Assembly: GCA_949987565.1 (NCBI GenBank)
Contig: OX465102.1
Span: 30,366,444-30,430,443 of the forward strand
Source of the DNA: Luidia sarsii
Taxonomy: Eukaryota; Echinodermata; Asteroidea; Paxillosida; Luidiidae
DNA length: 64,000 nt
Direction: 5' to 3'
In this document: piece by piece, positions 25,201-38,300 of the stretch
How the letters are laid out: every line of letters begins with the position of its first letter
Numbering within the stretch: position 1 is the first letter of the stretch
Notes under the pieces: generated by a model
What the model was told of the DNA's origin: nothing
Databases searched by the model: none
What the model saw: the letters and a program-made list of their open reading frames with translations, nothing else
Position numbers and translations under genes: made by a program

Positions 25201-26305
25201 ATAATTCAAATCTAATATTTCTTCATCTCTTCTTCCCCTGCTTGTCCTCCACCTCCTCCTCCAACTCCTCCTATTCCTTCACCTCCTTCAACTCCTCCAC
25301 CTTCTCCACCTCCTCCACCTCGTACACATCCTCCAATTCCTCTACCTCCTCCTCCAACTCCTCCACCTCCAACACTTCCTCCTATTCCGCCACCTCCTCC
25401 ACTTCCTCTTCTCTTTCTCCATCCCCTTCCCTCTACAAAAAAACCCTTCCTGCTCTATCTGTCCTTCGCATTGACCTACTTCCTTGATTTTAACCTCATT
25501 GACCCCTAATCACCCATAATCACCTCATCGTCGATACATTGCCAATCAGATAACAGGTTAATGAAACCTTCACTAAACTGATCTCATATTAAAAAAGGTC
25601 TGACTGTGCTAATTCATTGTGGTTTTGCAGAAACACCATGTAAAGTGTCTCATTAAGGGAGATATGAAGTTCTTAGAACTGGTGAGTATGAACTCTACAT
25701 TGCAATACTCTTCTACGACTATGTTTCAGATATTCATTATTTCTCCTGATGACGGACAGAGTATACACTACCCAAAACACCAAGTTACCGGCTCTTTTAA
25801 AAGCCATAAACTTTATCTCAAGAGATGATATAGTGTCACTGCATACCTCCCACTTGGTATTCCCACCTTGCAAAGCTTTGAATCTTCTGTAACTTTCAGA
25901 AAGGTCCTGCTAGGATCGAAACGTGAGGCCCTCTATCCTTTGACATTGATGTATTGCAGGTCATTTTGGTCACTGAGCAGTTTGCAACAGTTTTTGCATT
26001 AACTTCTGAAACTTTAGAAATGAAGGGGTTGTTCATCGCGGTGGTGCAGATAAGTGGAAAGGGTGATCAAAGTCACGCAATGTGTCGTTGCTGGTGGCGA
26101 CGTCGCCACCAGCAACGTCGCCACCAGCAACGACACATCGCGTGACTTCTGAAACTTTGTTCATCAATAAATTGATTATTTTTAATTGTTGATTTTTTTG
26201 GGGTGATTTTTTGTTTTTATGGGGGGGATTTTTATATATTTTTTCCCCTTTTTTTATTTCTTATTTATTAATTTAATTTTTTGTATTAATTAATTAATTT
26301 ATTAT

Positions 26306-26339
<34 letters not shown>

Positions 26340-29300
26340 GGGGGGGGGGTTGTTGAAAGGGAACCCACCTTGGCCAGTGCTTCCTCCCCGACCTGGTTGT
26401 CATGGCACCAAATACCCCTAGCAGTGGTAGCCTCCGTCTGGTCCTGCATCAGTAGTCCCTTGACCACGCTGCTGGCAATGGCCGGCTTCATGGCCAGGCA
26501 GAAGGGCTCCGGCCCCAGGCGGGCCATCTCCCCCACCGCAGTCAGCGCCGTCAGGTGGTGCTCATGGTCCAGGTTCAGGCACCTCTGCAGAGACTGTGTG
26601 GAGGAGAGGTGAGGCACGAGGGGGAGGGGAGACAGGGCACCAGACGCCGTTATAAATGAATGGTCTTTGAAAGATACATAGGCCCTTTAGGAATCCACAG
26701 AACAGGCTTGGGCTCAGGCTTTGTCTCCGTCTCACCAAACCTCAAGATCCAGGTTGTTGCATGTTTGTTGCCAAATTTGAAGGTTTGTTCGCTTGATAAG
26801 TACAGAGTATTCACCAAGAAACTGGGGCCAAACGCTTGTTTCTAGATTCCAGCCACGTTATAACAGGTAAGAGAAATGTGACCCGGGGTGGATTTCACAA
26901 AGCCTTACGATGCATCGTATCTCAACTTCCGATGGATAACCCATCGTAAGTTGTGATATGTCGTATGGTTTCTGTGCATCACTCATTGACTTGCGATTGA
27001 TCGTAAGTTACGATGGGTTTGATGAAATCGACTGCCGGAAGCCTAAGCCCGAGCCTGAGCCTTCATTTTGTAAACAGCCATAGGCTCGGTCCAAAGGAAT
27101 CGGCTATGGCTTCAGTTCGCAAATGAGTCTAAGGATCACACTAGCCACATGCTAGGAGCTAGACCTACAATTTACACAGGATCCTCTGGTAGCCACAGGC
27201 TAGGAGCTAGAGCTACAGTTTACACAGGAACCTATGGAAGCCACAACCTAGCAGGAACAGCTACAGTTTACACAGGATCCTATGGAAGCCACAAGCTACA
27301 ATGTAGCAGCCAATTCCAATTGACATCCCATTGACATGTGTGTCACTTATAGCCAATGGCTAATGACCAAGGCAAGCCCTTACACAGCTGGAAAGCACTT
27401 CTGCATGGGAAGTGAAACCTTGTCTCCGGCAATCTTTCTGATCCAATAGACCCCGAACCCGTCCATCATGACGTCACTACACCAGAGGCAGGAACCAGAG
27501 GCAGGAACCAGAGACCTTCTACCCATATGCGGCTGTGGTGCATGCAATGATGGACTATGAGGAGGATCTTCTCACCTCGTACAGTTGCTGGAAGACAGGC
27601 AGCTTGTCCTTGCTCAGGATCACGTTCAGACAGCGCACGGCGTGCTTGGCCTGGGACGGGATCCCGGTCTTGGCTTTGGTCAACAGAATGGGCAGCAGGC
27701 ACCTACCACAACAAACACAAAACAGTCGTCCAAGGCCTTTACTTAAGCACACTTCAATGACCAAGATAGGAGTTAAAGCTTTTGCAAGGTGGAAGTACCA
27801 AGTTTCATTCAGAAGTACTGTTTTCATTCAGATGCAAACCAATATCAGTTGACAACCCAGGTAAAGTGAGAAGCACACAAACTTAATACAGTGTGTTGCT
27901 TTGGGATTTGGGTGGTATTTTTTTAATATTGAAAAATGCAAGCCAATAAAATCAATGAAAAATTGACTGAGAACTTTTGAATAAATTGAAAAAAAATGGA
28001 AAAGAACACTCTAAAGCCCATTTTACACGAGAGCTGTAAACAGGGGTCCCTTGCGAAGAAATCACATCGATGTCAAGAACACACAGATACCTTGTCGTGT
28101 AAAAAATGGAAAAGAACACTCTAACTGCACTGGGATTTGAACCCGATTTTTGCGAACCAGCGCTTTTCCCATCTGAGCTATCCAGCCCTACAAAGGTGGC
28201 CTCCCGCACAGTCAACTAGTCTTAGAAAACAATTGTGAGAGTTAAAAAAGGAAGAATCCGCCGCTGGACACCTACGAGGCCATGTTGGGGAAGTCTTCCT
28301 TCAGATTCTGGCCCGTGTGGATGAAGATCTGCAGAGCAACGTCAGAGACCGTGTCATCCTCATGCCTCAGCATGGAGATGAGAAGAGCCAGGGAAGCCTC
28401 GCTCCTGAAGGCACTTGGGAAGACGGGCGCCAGAGTCTGTGGGAGGGGGAACAAACGGAACAATGTTAAACCCCCAAAAAGGTGTTTCTTAAAGCCACCC
28501 TAAACAAAATCTAAAGCCACTACACGTACCTGGTGGTTGCAGTCAGTCTAATAAAATTGATTGATTAATAACAAAAATTACAGGTTTTTTTTTTTTTTTT
28601 TTTTTTCAGTCTTGAAAAGATGAGCAGAGTACACTGTTCGAAACGTCAAGTTCCTCCGGTTCTTTTCAGAACCACACTTACTCACAAAAGAGAATTTACA
28701 TGGTGTCTCCGCACACCTATTTATCCAGGTTTTTTTAAAACAATGTTGAGTCAGGAAATAGTTGACAACCCAGGTACAGTGAAGGAAAAAAAAAAAAACC
28801 TAAAGCCACTACACGTACCTGGTGGTTGCAGTCAGTCTAATAAAATTGATTGATTAATGAAATATATATTTTACAGGTTTTTTTTAAACAATGTTGAGTC
28901 AGGAAATAGTTGACAACCCAGGTACAGTGAAGGAAAAAAAAAACAAAAAAAAAAACCTAAAGCCACTACAGGTACCTGGTGGTTATATTCTGTCTAATAA
29001 AATTGATTGATTAATAAAATATATATTTCACAGGTTTTTTTTTTACTAATGTTGAGTCAGGAAATAGTGAAAAACCGCTTCATTTGTTTCGGGAAAATGC
29101 AGCATTCAACAAATGGTTGCGAAAAATCGTTTAGATCTAGAGGGTGAGACGTAAACCATTTCTTTCATCCTTTCTCCAAAAATACAGCATTTTTGACAGA
29201 AATATTTCAGTGAGAGGTTTCTACTATAACCGTCTTACCAACTGTATAAGTTTCATGTAAATCTGTGACCATTTCTGCTTTTTCAATCTTACCAATGTTG

Positions 29301-32300
29301 TGTAGGGGCTTTAAGCATCTCTATGGAATAGGGCGCCGGTCTGAGCACACGGCCCCAGACAGGGCCAGGAGCGGAGGCGCCAAACCTACCTGCAGGAGCT
29401 TCAGGCCGCGAACCTCGGCCGTCTCGTCCACCTTCTCCTCAAAGGGCGGGGCCAGGCCCTCTACGTGATCGGCCACGATGGCCACCAGCTCCTTGATGGC
29501 GGCCGCATCGATGACCAGCGGAGCGATGCGCTCCATCAACGTGCGGAGGGTCTCGTACAGCGGGGTAGGCTGGCTAGGGTTGCCAAACTTCTTCATCACC
29601 TCACCCTACCGCACATAAGTTGGGGGAAGGGTGTTAGGGGGTGGGAGTTGGGGGGAGGGGGTTGGGGGGGAGGGAGTTGGGGGGAGGGAGTTGGGGGGGA
29701 TAGAGTGAGAGGGAGAGTCAGGACTGGTTTCATTGAGCTGACCTTGGGTGACACATTTGGCTTTTAACGAGGCCGTGTTGGGCTGCCTGGTATCGGACCC
29801 ATTGGGTTTCTGAGGCTAGACATGTACCAGACGCCCATTCACAGACATGACACTGGGTGTGGATACATAATCAGCTTGCACAAAACGAGCCATTCACAGA
29901 CACTGCTGTGGATGCAATGACCCTTTTCAGCTTCCACATAATGACCCATTCACAGACCATGCTGTGGATGCAATGACCCTTTTCAGCTTCCACATAATGA
30001 CCCATTCATAGACACTGCTGTGGATGCAATGACCCTTTTCAGCTTCCACATAATGACCCATTCACAGACACTGCTGTGGATGCAATGACCCTTTTCAGCT
30101 TCCACATAATGACCCATTCATAGACACTGCTGTGGATGCAATGACCCTTTTCAGCTTCCACATAATGACCCATTTACAGACACTGCTGTGGATGCAATTA
30201 CTCTTTCCAGCATCCACATAATGAGTCATTCACAGACACTGCTGTGGATGGAATGACCCTTTTCAGCTTCCACAAAATGACCCATTCACAGACCATGATG
30301 TGGATACAAATGACTCTTTTCAGCTTCTACACAAATGGGTCATTCACAGACAACGCTACGGATACAAGGACCCCATTATTTTTGTCCACCATGAGTAGTA
30401 ATCAAATCAAGGAGAGCCAACCACTGTCTAAACGGTTGCATCCAAAATTGCAGGCAGATTTGATTCTGGTTGAGTTTCCATCCTTCCATCCTTCCCCGAG
30501 TGCGGACAGAACTCTGGACAGCACTCACCACAGACTGGGCTGCCCGCCGGCAGGTCACCTTGGGGTCGACGACCTTCTCCATGGCGGCCCTGGCCTTCAG
30601 GTCCTCCTCCAGGACGGAGGCCAGCTTCTTCAGGTGTTCCACAGCCTTGGTGGGCTCAGGGAGGTTCTCTACAAAACCAAACAGAGGGAGGGGGAGGGGG
30701 GGAGGACAAGAAACAATGTGAACATGAGAGAAGGGATGGACTTGTAGTAGGCAAGCCTCGGGCTAGTAAATTGAGTTGTTTTGCTAGCCCGCAGCAAGTT
30801 TTACTAGCCCTGTATAATTGAATTTAACACAAGGTTATTAGGTCAAGTAAAACAAATCTTTGCCACCACACCGCTGCCTACTTTTTACTAGTCCACCGGG
30901 CTAGCAAAGTTGGTCATTTTACTAGCCCGCAGCTGTTTTTACTAGACAATGACCGTCGGGCTAGTGCTAAGGTCGAGCCCTGATAGGGTTCCTGCATCTT
31001 CACAAGAAATACATTCCCTGACTTGGTGTGAGTGTGAGTAGAGGGGACTGACTTACTGGAGATGGAGACAAGCTTGGGATGGATGAGTTTGGACCTCTCC
31101 GCTTTGTCCTTCTTGTAGACCTCCATGAGTTCCCGCACATGGGTCCTCACAACATGCTGGTTCTTCATCATCTCAATCAGTGCCCTGCCAAACACAAGAA
31201 GGTGAAAGAAACACGCTATTCACTGGATATATAGAAACATCAACACAACCAATGAAAAGAACAGAACAGGTTATTAACTGTAGATACTCAATACAATAGA
31301 AGGCCACTGACTGGAGATACTTGTACAACAAACAACCAGGTAAACATTGACTGGAGATATACACACAACAAACAAACAGAAGGATATTGACTAAAGATAC
31401 TCATACAACAAACACAAGAATATTGACTGGAGATACAACAAACAAACACAAGGATATTGACTGGAGATACAACAAACAAACAAAAGGATATTGACTGGAG
31501 TACTCATAAAACAAACAAACACAAGGATATTGACTGGAGATACAACAAACAAACACAAGGATATTGACTGGAGATACAACAAACAAACACAAGGATATTG
31601 ACTGGAGATACAACAAACAAACACAAGGATAATGACTGGAGATACTTGTACAACAAACAAACACAAGGATAATGACTGGAGATACTTGTACAACAAACAA
31701 ACACAAGGATAATGACTGGAGATACTTGTACAACAAACAAACACAAGGATAATGACTGAAGATACTCATTCAAAAAAAAGGGATATTTACTGGAGATATG
31801 TACAGTAAACAAAATGAAAAGGAGATGGCAAATGGAGATAAACATTCACAAAAGCAACCCCCCCCAAAAAAAAGGTAGCCTCCAATGAAAGTACACAGCG
31901 AGCTAATCCCGATTGAGTGGTGGGCAATCGAGGTTCAGTGGACTTACTTGACAGCATGGCGGTCCACTGTGGCAAAGAGGTGCAGCAATGCCTTCATACG
32001 CTGCTTGACCTCCAAGGTGTATGGGACCAGGGTCATGGAGAAAATCCGCTCCACCAGAAGCCTGATGAGAGATCAGTGCATATCATTCAGAGACTGTAAG
32101 CTCTGACCCTCAAGTCGCTACTCGCTGGCCCACCAGATAATGGCCAATGACCTTTTGGCAAATCAAAACTAGAGCAAACAGCAAGGCTGGGATTTGAACT
32201 GAGTTATCATCTAGACCATGCGCTGCCCAGCAATAAACTCTTCCCACATCGTTTACCCCTAAAACTGTCGAGGGCATGACGTTCCAATCCCAGGAGGACC

Positions 32301-35300
32301 TTTCTCGAAGGCTTTCTCCGTCTTTGAGAAAGGTCTCGCATCAAGTCCTCTGGACTTTGCTTCTGGGTCAGCTGAAGTCCGGAAGCTGTTTGCAAGCACG
32401 TGACCATCTTAGTGGTAGAGTGGTCAAGAGATCCACACTAGAAAGCACGGGGTAGCAGGGATCCCAATCCCACTTAAGCTGCCCGGATTTTCTTTTCAAG
32501 GTGCCATCGGGCAAAGCACTGATCATGCGTTGCTAGTCATGCGTCAAGTAGTACAGACCATCATTGAATTGCAACATTTGTCTATCACTCTCCATTGTTT
32601 CGCCTTCATTCAAGCGGCGTAACCAGTTGGTGTGCAGGGATTCTGGCACCAAACCCTAGCTGGGTGTCTCTCCAGCAGTCCCTCTACAGGCCTACCCTAC
32701 CCACCTGTCATCAATGATGGGCTGGTAGTACATGTGCAGGACTTTGTCCTTGATCCAGGTCAGGCGCTTACGCTCTGCCGCAGACAACTCCTCGCTGTTG
32801 TACCACTTCTTGTAGATGTGGGCCAAGCCTAGCACTGCCTCCTTCCGTATCTTCCACTAGAAAGACCCAACAGAAAGTTGTATAAAACACATCTTCATAA
32901 TTGTGTAGGTATTAAACCGCAACATCTGCAAACCATATTCAAACCTGGCAGTTGGCAGAGTAAGCAGTCAGGTCTGAGTTCTTTGAGAAGGGTTCTGCTA
33001 GGATCAAAACATCAGGCTTTCCACTAGTTACAGCCTGCAATTTTAACATCAAATGTAGTCAAACAAACAAAGGAAAACCAACTGGAAACTTTTGCACAAA
33101 TTGAAAAATAGACAAACATATTGAAAAATAGGAAAACTTTGAAACTTTGACTGGACCGGGACTTGAAACCGAGACCACTGGATTAACGTACCAGCGCTCT
33201 TCCATCTGAGCTATCCAGCCCTTAGATGGTTGCCTTTCCTAAACAGTCCAGTAGTCTTTGCCGGGGTGGGAGCGCCAAGCAATTCTACCATTTACAGCCG
33301 TATATCTCCAGGGATCACACCCCCTGCTTTCATTCAGATTCAAACAACCAATTGTTGTAAACCTGGATACAGCAGCTTGGGGACCACACACAGTGGATGC
33401 AGCTTTTTCAATTCAAGTCAAACAAACGAAGGGAAAACCTGACTTTTCATTTTTCCATTTTCAAAATTTGGACATCATAAACCTGCAAGAAAGAAGCTCC
33501 AGACAGCCGGTCCAGTGCAGTCAGACACTACACAAGACCATAGCTGCCAACCTATCTTATAGGAAATTAGGAGTACTTCTGCTAAAAAAGAGGAAATACA
33601 GAACAAACTACATAGAAACACATGTGTATTTCCAAGCAAAAGATGCATTTCCAAACCAAAAATCGGAATCTGCTGTCAAGAGCTTGTATAAATTCTTACC
33701 ACAAGAGGTATGATTCCTCCAAAATGGGAATGGTTGGCAGATATGAAAGACCGATGTATAAATTACTAGACTCGGTACAAGGTCTAGCAGATGTAAAGAC
33801 TGCCTGCCACCCCAACCTCAAACAGGGAAAGGCTCCCGGCCGACCCATCCTCCTCTCCTTCCCCCTCCCCACCTTCTTGTCCAGGGTCCGGTCTTTGATC
33901 AGCGTCAGCATCTCGTCGCTGATGTTGGTGATGTCCTTCTTGGCTGTGCTGGCCATTGCAGAGACCACTTCCTGGCGCACGCCTTCGTCCGTGTCGTGGA
34001 CGCGAGCACGGAGCTTCTCTGCAGACCAAATCAAATAACGACAGAACCGGAAGGGAATCAGTGAGGATGCACCGTGTGGTTGAGGCTCTTCCAGGAAGAC
34101 GGTGTGGTCTTGAAAAGATTAAGACCCTTTTCCAAAATCCGGCTTAAGCTCAAGCTCCAGCTTTGCCTCTGGTTCTGTCATCCGTTTCAAAAAGTACAAG
34201 ACATTCATTTCTGAATGTTATACTGCATTTTGATAAAAAAATCCAAAGCTTTCACTTCAAAAAAGAACTCCAACCTGTGTTTTCATCTTTTGGATAACAG
34301 AGATGAGGCCGGAGCCGAAGCCTAAGACGGGTTCTGGAAAAAGGGCCCAGGTGAGATTCTGAACCAAAACATTGTCATCGATTAAGCTGTGAGGGTTTAC
34401 ACATGGTGGGAGCACAATGTGGAAAGCTTGTGGTCACACCACGATAGTCATCCCTTTCGGGGAAGGGGTAATGGCTCTGAAAAGAGCCAGTTACTCAATG
34501 CTTGTGACAGTGTGTACTCTTCCCTGCTGATACCAGACAGCAAGATTCTAACTATCACTGGTGCTTGTATGCCCTGTGGAGAGCGCTGGAGAATATTAAG
34601 GATTCTGCCCATTGAGCAATGCAGGAGTGGATGCCAAGGTTAGAGGAGACCCAGGAGGCAGACTAAGTATATACCTCTTCTTGGCAGAGATCAACCAGCC
34701 TGTGCATCTGCAAACCTTACTCATTGACTATGTCCACAAGGCAACGTCTCTAAAGTACCTCTGCGAAGTATTACATATTATTTTGGTAATTACTCTGATT
34801 GAGAGCGACAGGACGGAGATGAGGGGTTGCCATGGTTACCTATGATGTCGCTGATGAGGTAGGAGTGATGCATGATGAAGTCCTTGACAAACTTGACGCA
34901 CTCTGTCCGTATGCTGATACTGATGTCACTGAACCTGTGGGATTCAAGCGTAGAGGCCAGAACATTGATAAATCTCCAATCATTCCTGGGGTTGTTCTCA
35001 ACATTTCATCAATATCCCCATGCCTCCGGTTGACAGTTTCAATCCTTCCCTTTGATCTCACCCCAGTCTGTCTACCAACTTTCCTCCTTTTTTCTGTCAT
35101 CCTCCACGTTCCTATCTGTTTTTGTCCTGGTCATTTTGCCTTTGAAAATGGTACAACAAGTTTGTCAGATTTGCCAATTAGGTCAAATAATCTTAAAATT
35201 TAGTGGGCCTGATGTTCCGATCCTAGCAGGACCTTTCTCAAAGGCAGAGAGATCGAAACGTCAGGCCCACTAAATTTTAAGATTTACATTTTGGTAATTT

Positions 35301-38300
35301 TAGTCAGTAAGCAGTTTGCAACATTTTTGTATATCACCTTGGGTCAAATAATGTGTTTTCCCATTCTAAAAACCAAACATTGGCTGTGTTTATTTCTACT
35401 TACCGTCCGAGAAAACAGTTCCACAGGGCTTTGTTCTGAGAGGCCAAGTCCGAGTCCTTGTTGGAAAACATCCGGCCTAGAAGCTTGGTGACGGCCAGTC
35501 TTTCTCTCTCGTCATTACTCTGCAACAAGGACAGGTGGATTAGGGGTGAGGGCTGAGTGTGGTTTGTTTTCACATATGGGCGGGAAGGGAATCAATACAA
35601 TCTACTGGTTCGCCGGGGAAGCTGTGGTCAAGCAAAGCAGAGGCCAATTTCACAGAGCCTCATAAAGCCCCTACACAACATTGGTCGAGGTCAAAGAATA
35701 GCATCCATACGTTGTCTGATCCAACATGTGCATGAAATAGCACACCTGTGAACATTTCAGCTCAATCCGCCAACCGAGTCTCGAGAAAAAAGTGAAAACC
35801 GCTTCATTTGTTTCATGAAAATGCAGCATTCAACGCCGTACAATTCCGAAAAATAGTTTAGATCTCTTTTACTCATTTCTCCCAAAATACAACATTTTAG
35901 GCAGAAATATTTCAGTGCAAGGCTTCTACTATAACCATCTTCAAACTGTATAAGTTTCATGTAAATCTGTGAACATTTCTGTTTGTCGGTCTTACCAATG
36001 TTGTTTAGGGGCTTTAAGCCCCCAAATTTGCTAAACAATTTAAATGAAATCAAAACCACGCTCAACAAAATCAGTAATCAATTACATCGAGTAGGGCAAA
36101 CTCTCACTGAATTACATTCTCATTGCAAAAATCATATTATATCAAGAAAATCAGGTTGCAAGATTCACTTCCAGATTTGAACCAGCAACTCCTGCTTTCT
36201 ATTGCAGACGTCTTAACCACTTGACCACCGAGCTGGTCGAGGTCGTGTTGCAGATACGAATAATGTATAGCAGTGGGTACCATGTTGGATCATAGATATA
36301 ACATGATGTTTACATCGAGGAGAATGTAATTCAATGAGGGTTTACCCTGCTCAACGTAATAAGCACTAAGTACTAAGTGATTTGCCAGATGCCTGATGAC
36401 AAAAATTCAGGCAGCTCGGGCGGGATTCGAACCCGCGGCTCTTGCTTTCTAGTGCAGGCAGCAGGTGCCACGTTCAATCGTATTTTAGAGCCAGTGAACA
36501 TTAACTTCAATCAACAGCCTATAGAAGTAGACATTCAACTGATCATTTATAAGGGAAGCACTTCAATGAGTCCATTACCTTGAGTTTAAACTCTAGCTGG
36601 GGCAGCACGGAGAGGAGCAAGGTGCTGGAGATGGTGTTCAGCTGGTAGATAAGCTCGTAGGTGTGACCGGCTAGCTCTGTCTCCGTCGTCTTGCCCAGGA
36701 TCAGCACGTTGTTGAAGAACTGAACAAAAGGAGGGCAGAGAAAGGGGAGCGAACACAAGATATCTAGTCAGCATTGGTCTACCAAGAGCCTCCATGGTCT
36801 TCCATTTGCATTGAAGGCTTGTTGATAGCATCTGGTCAATCGTCTGTCCAGATGTTGAATTCACAAAAGCCTTACGATGCATTATACCTCAACTTACAAT
36901 TGATAAGTTGCCAGTTAGCAGTCGGCTACATTTCTGTATAAGGAGTAGGGCAGGAGAGAGAAGCAAGATGTGTGGCTGACTGCCTAGATGGAGGGCATTT
37001 ACAAAGGACTGTCAGAGGCTGTGTATTAGAAGTGCAGTCGCGAGCTGTCAGTCGTGACAGGATCTAACGAACAACTGAGTCAGCTAGCAGTCGGCTACAT
37101 TTAGGAGTAGGGCAGGAGAGAGAGAGAGCCAGGATGTGTGGCTTACTGCCTGGATGGAGGGCATTTGCAAAGGACCGTCAGAGGCTGTGTATTGTCAGTG
37201 CAGTCGTGAGCTGTCAGTCGTGACAGGATCGAATGAACAACTGAGTCAGCCAGCAGTCGGCTACATTTAGGAGTTTGGCAGAAGAGAGAAGCAAGATGTG
37301 TGGCTTACTGCCTGGATGGAGGGCATTTACAAAGGATTGTTAGAGGTGGCATATTGTCAGTGCAGTCACGAGCTGTCAGTCGTGACAGGATCAAACCAAC
37401 AACTGAGTCAGCCAGCAGTCAGCTACATTTAGGAGTAGGGCAGGAGAGAGAGAGAGCCAGGATGTGTGGCTGACTGCCTGGATGGAGGGCATTTACAAAG
37501 GATTGTCAGAGGTAGCGTATTGTCAGTGCAGTCGTGAGCTGTCAGCCGTGACAGGATCTAATGAACAACTGAGTCAGCTAGAAGTCGTCTACATTTAAGA
37601 GTAGGGCAGGGGAGAGAAGCAAGACGTGTGGCTTACTGCCTGGATGGAGGGCATTTACAAAGGACTGTCAGAGGTAGCGTATTGTCAGTGCAGTCACGAG
37701 CTGTCAGTCGTGACAGGATCTAATGAACAACTGAGTCAGCTAGCAGTCGGCTACATTTAGGAGTAGGGCAGGAGAGAGAGAGAGTCAGGATGTGTGGCTT
37801 ACTGCCTGGATGGAGGGCATTTACAAAGGACTGTCAGAGGTAGCGTATTGTCAGTGCAGTCACGAGCTGTCAGCCGTGACAGGATCGAACGAACAACTGA
37901 GTCAGCTAGCAGTCGGCTACATTTAGGAGTAGGGCAGGAGAGAGAGTCAGGATGTGTGGCTTACTGCCTGGATGGAGGGCATTTACAAAGGACTGTCAGA
38001 GGTAGCGTATTGTCAGTGCAGTCACGAGCTGTCAGTCGTGACAGGATTGAACGAACAACTGAGTCAGCTAGCAGTCGGCTACATTTAGGAGTAGGGCAGG
38101 AGAGAGAGAGAGCCAGGATGTGTGGCTTACAGCCTAGATGGAGGGCATTTACAAAGGATTGTCAGAGGTAGCGTATTGTCAGTGCAGTCGTGAGCTGTCA
38201 GTCGTGACAGGATCTAATGAACAACTGAGTCAGCTAGCAGTCACATTTAGGAGTAGGGCAGGAGAGAGAAGCAAGACGTGTGGCTTACTGCCTGGATGGA

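Noticed and set aside
33149..33221. Possible tRNA gene (73 nt, A and B boxes)
   Set aside because: The T-stem is mismatched and the sequence continues into a body shared with other copies, so it is a tRNA-derived SINE.
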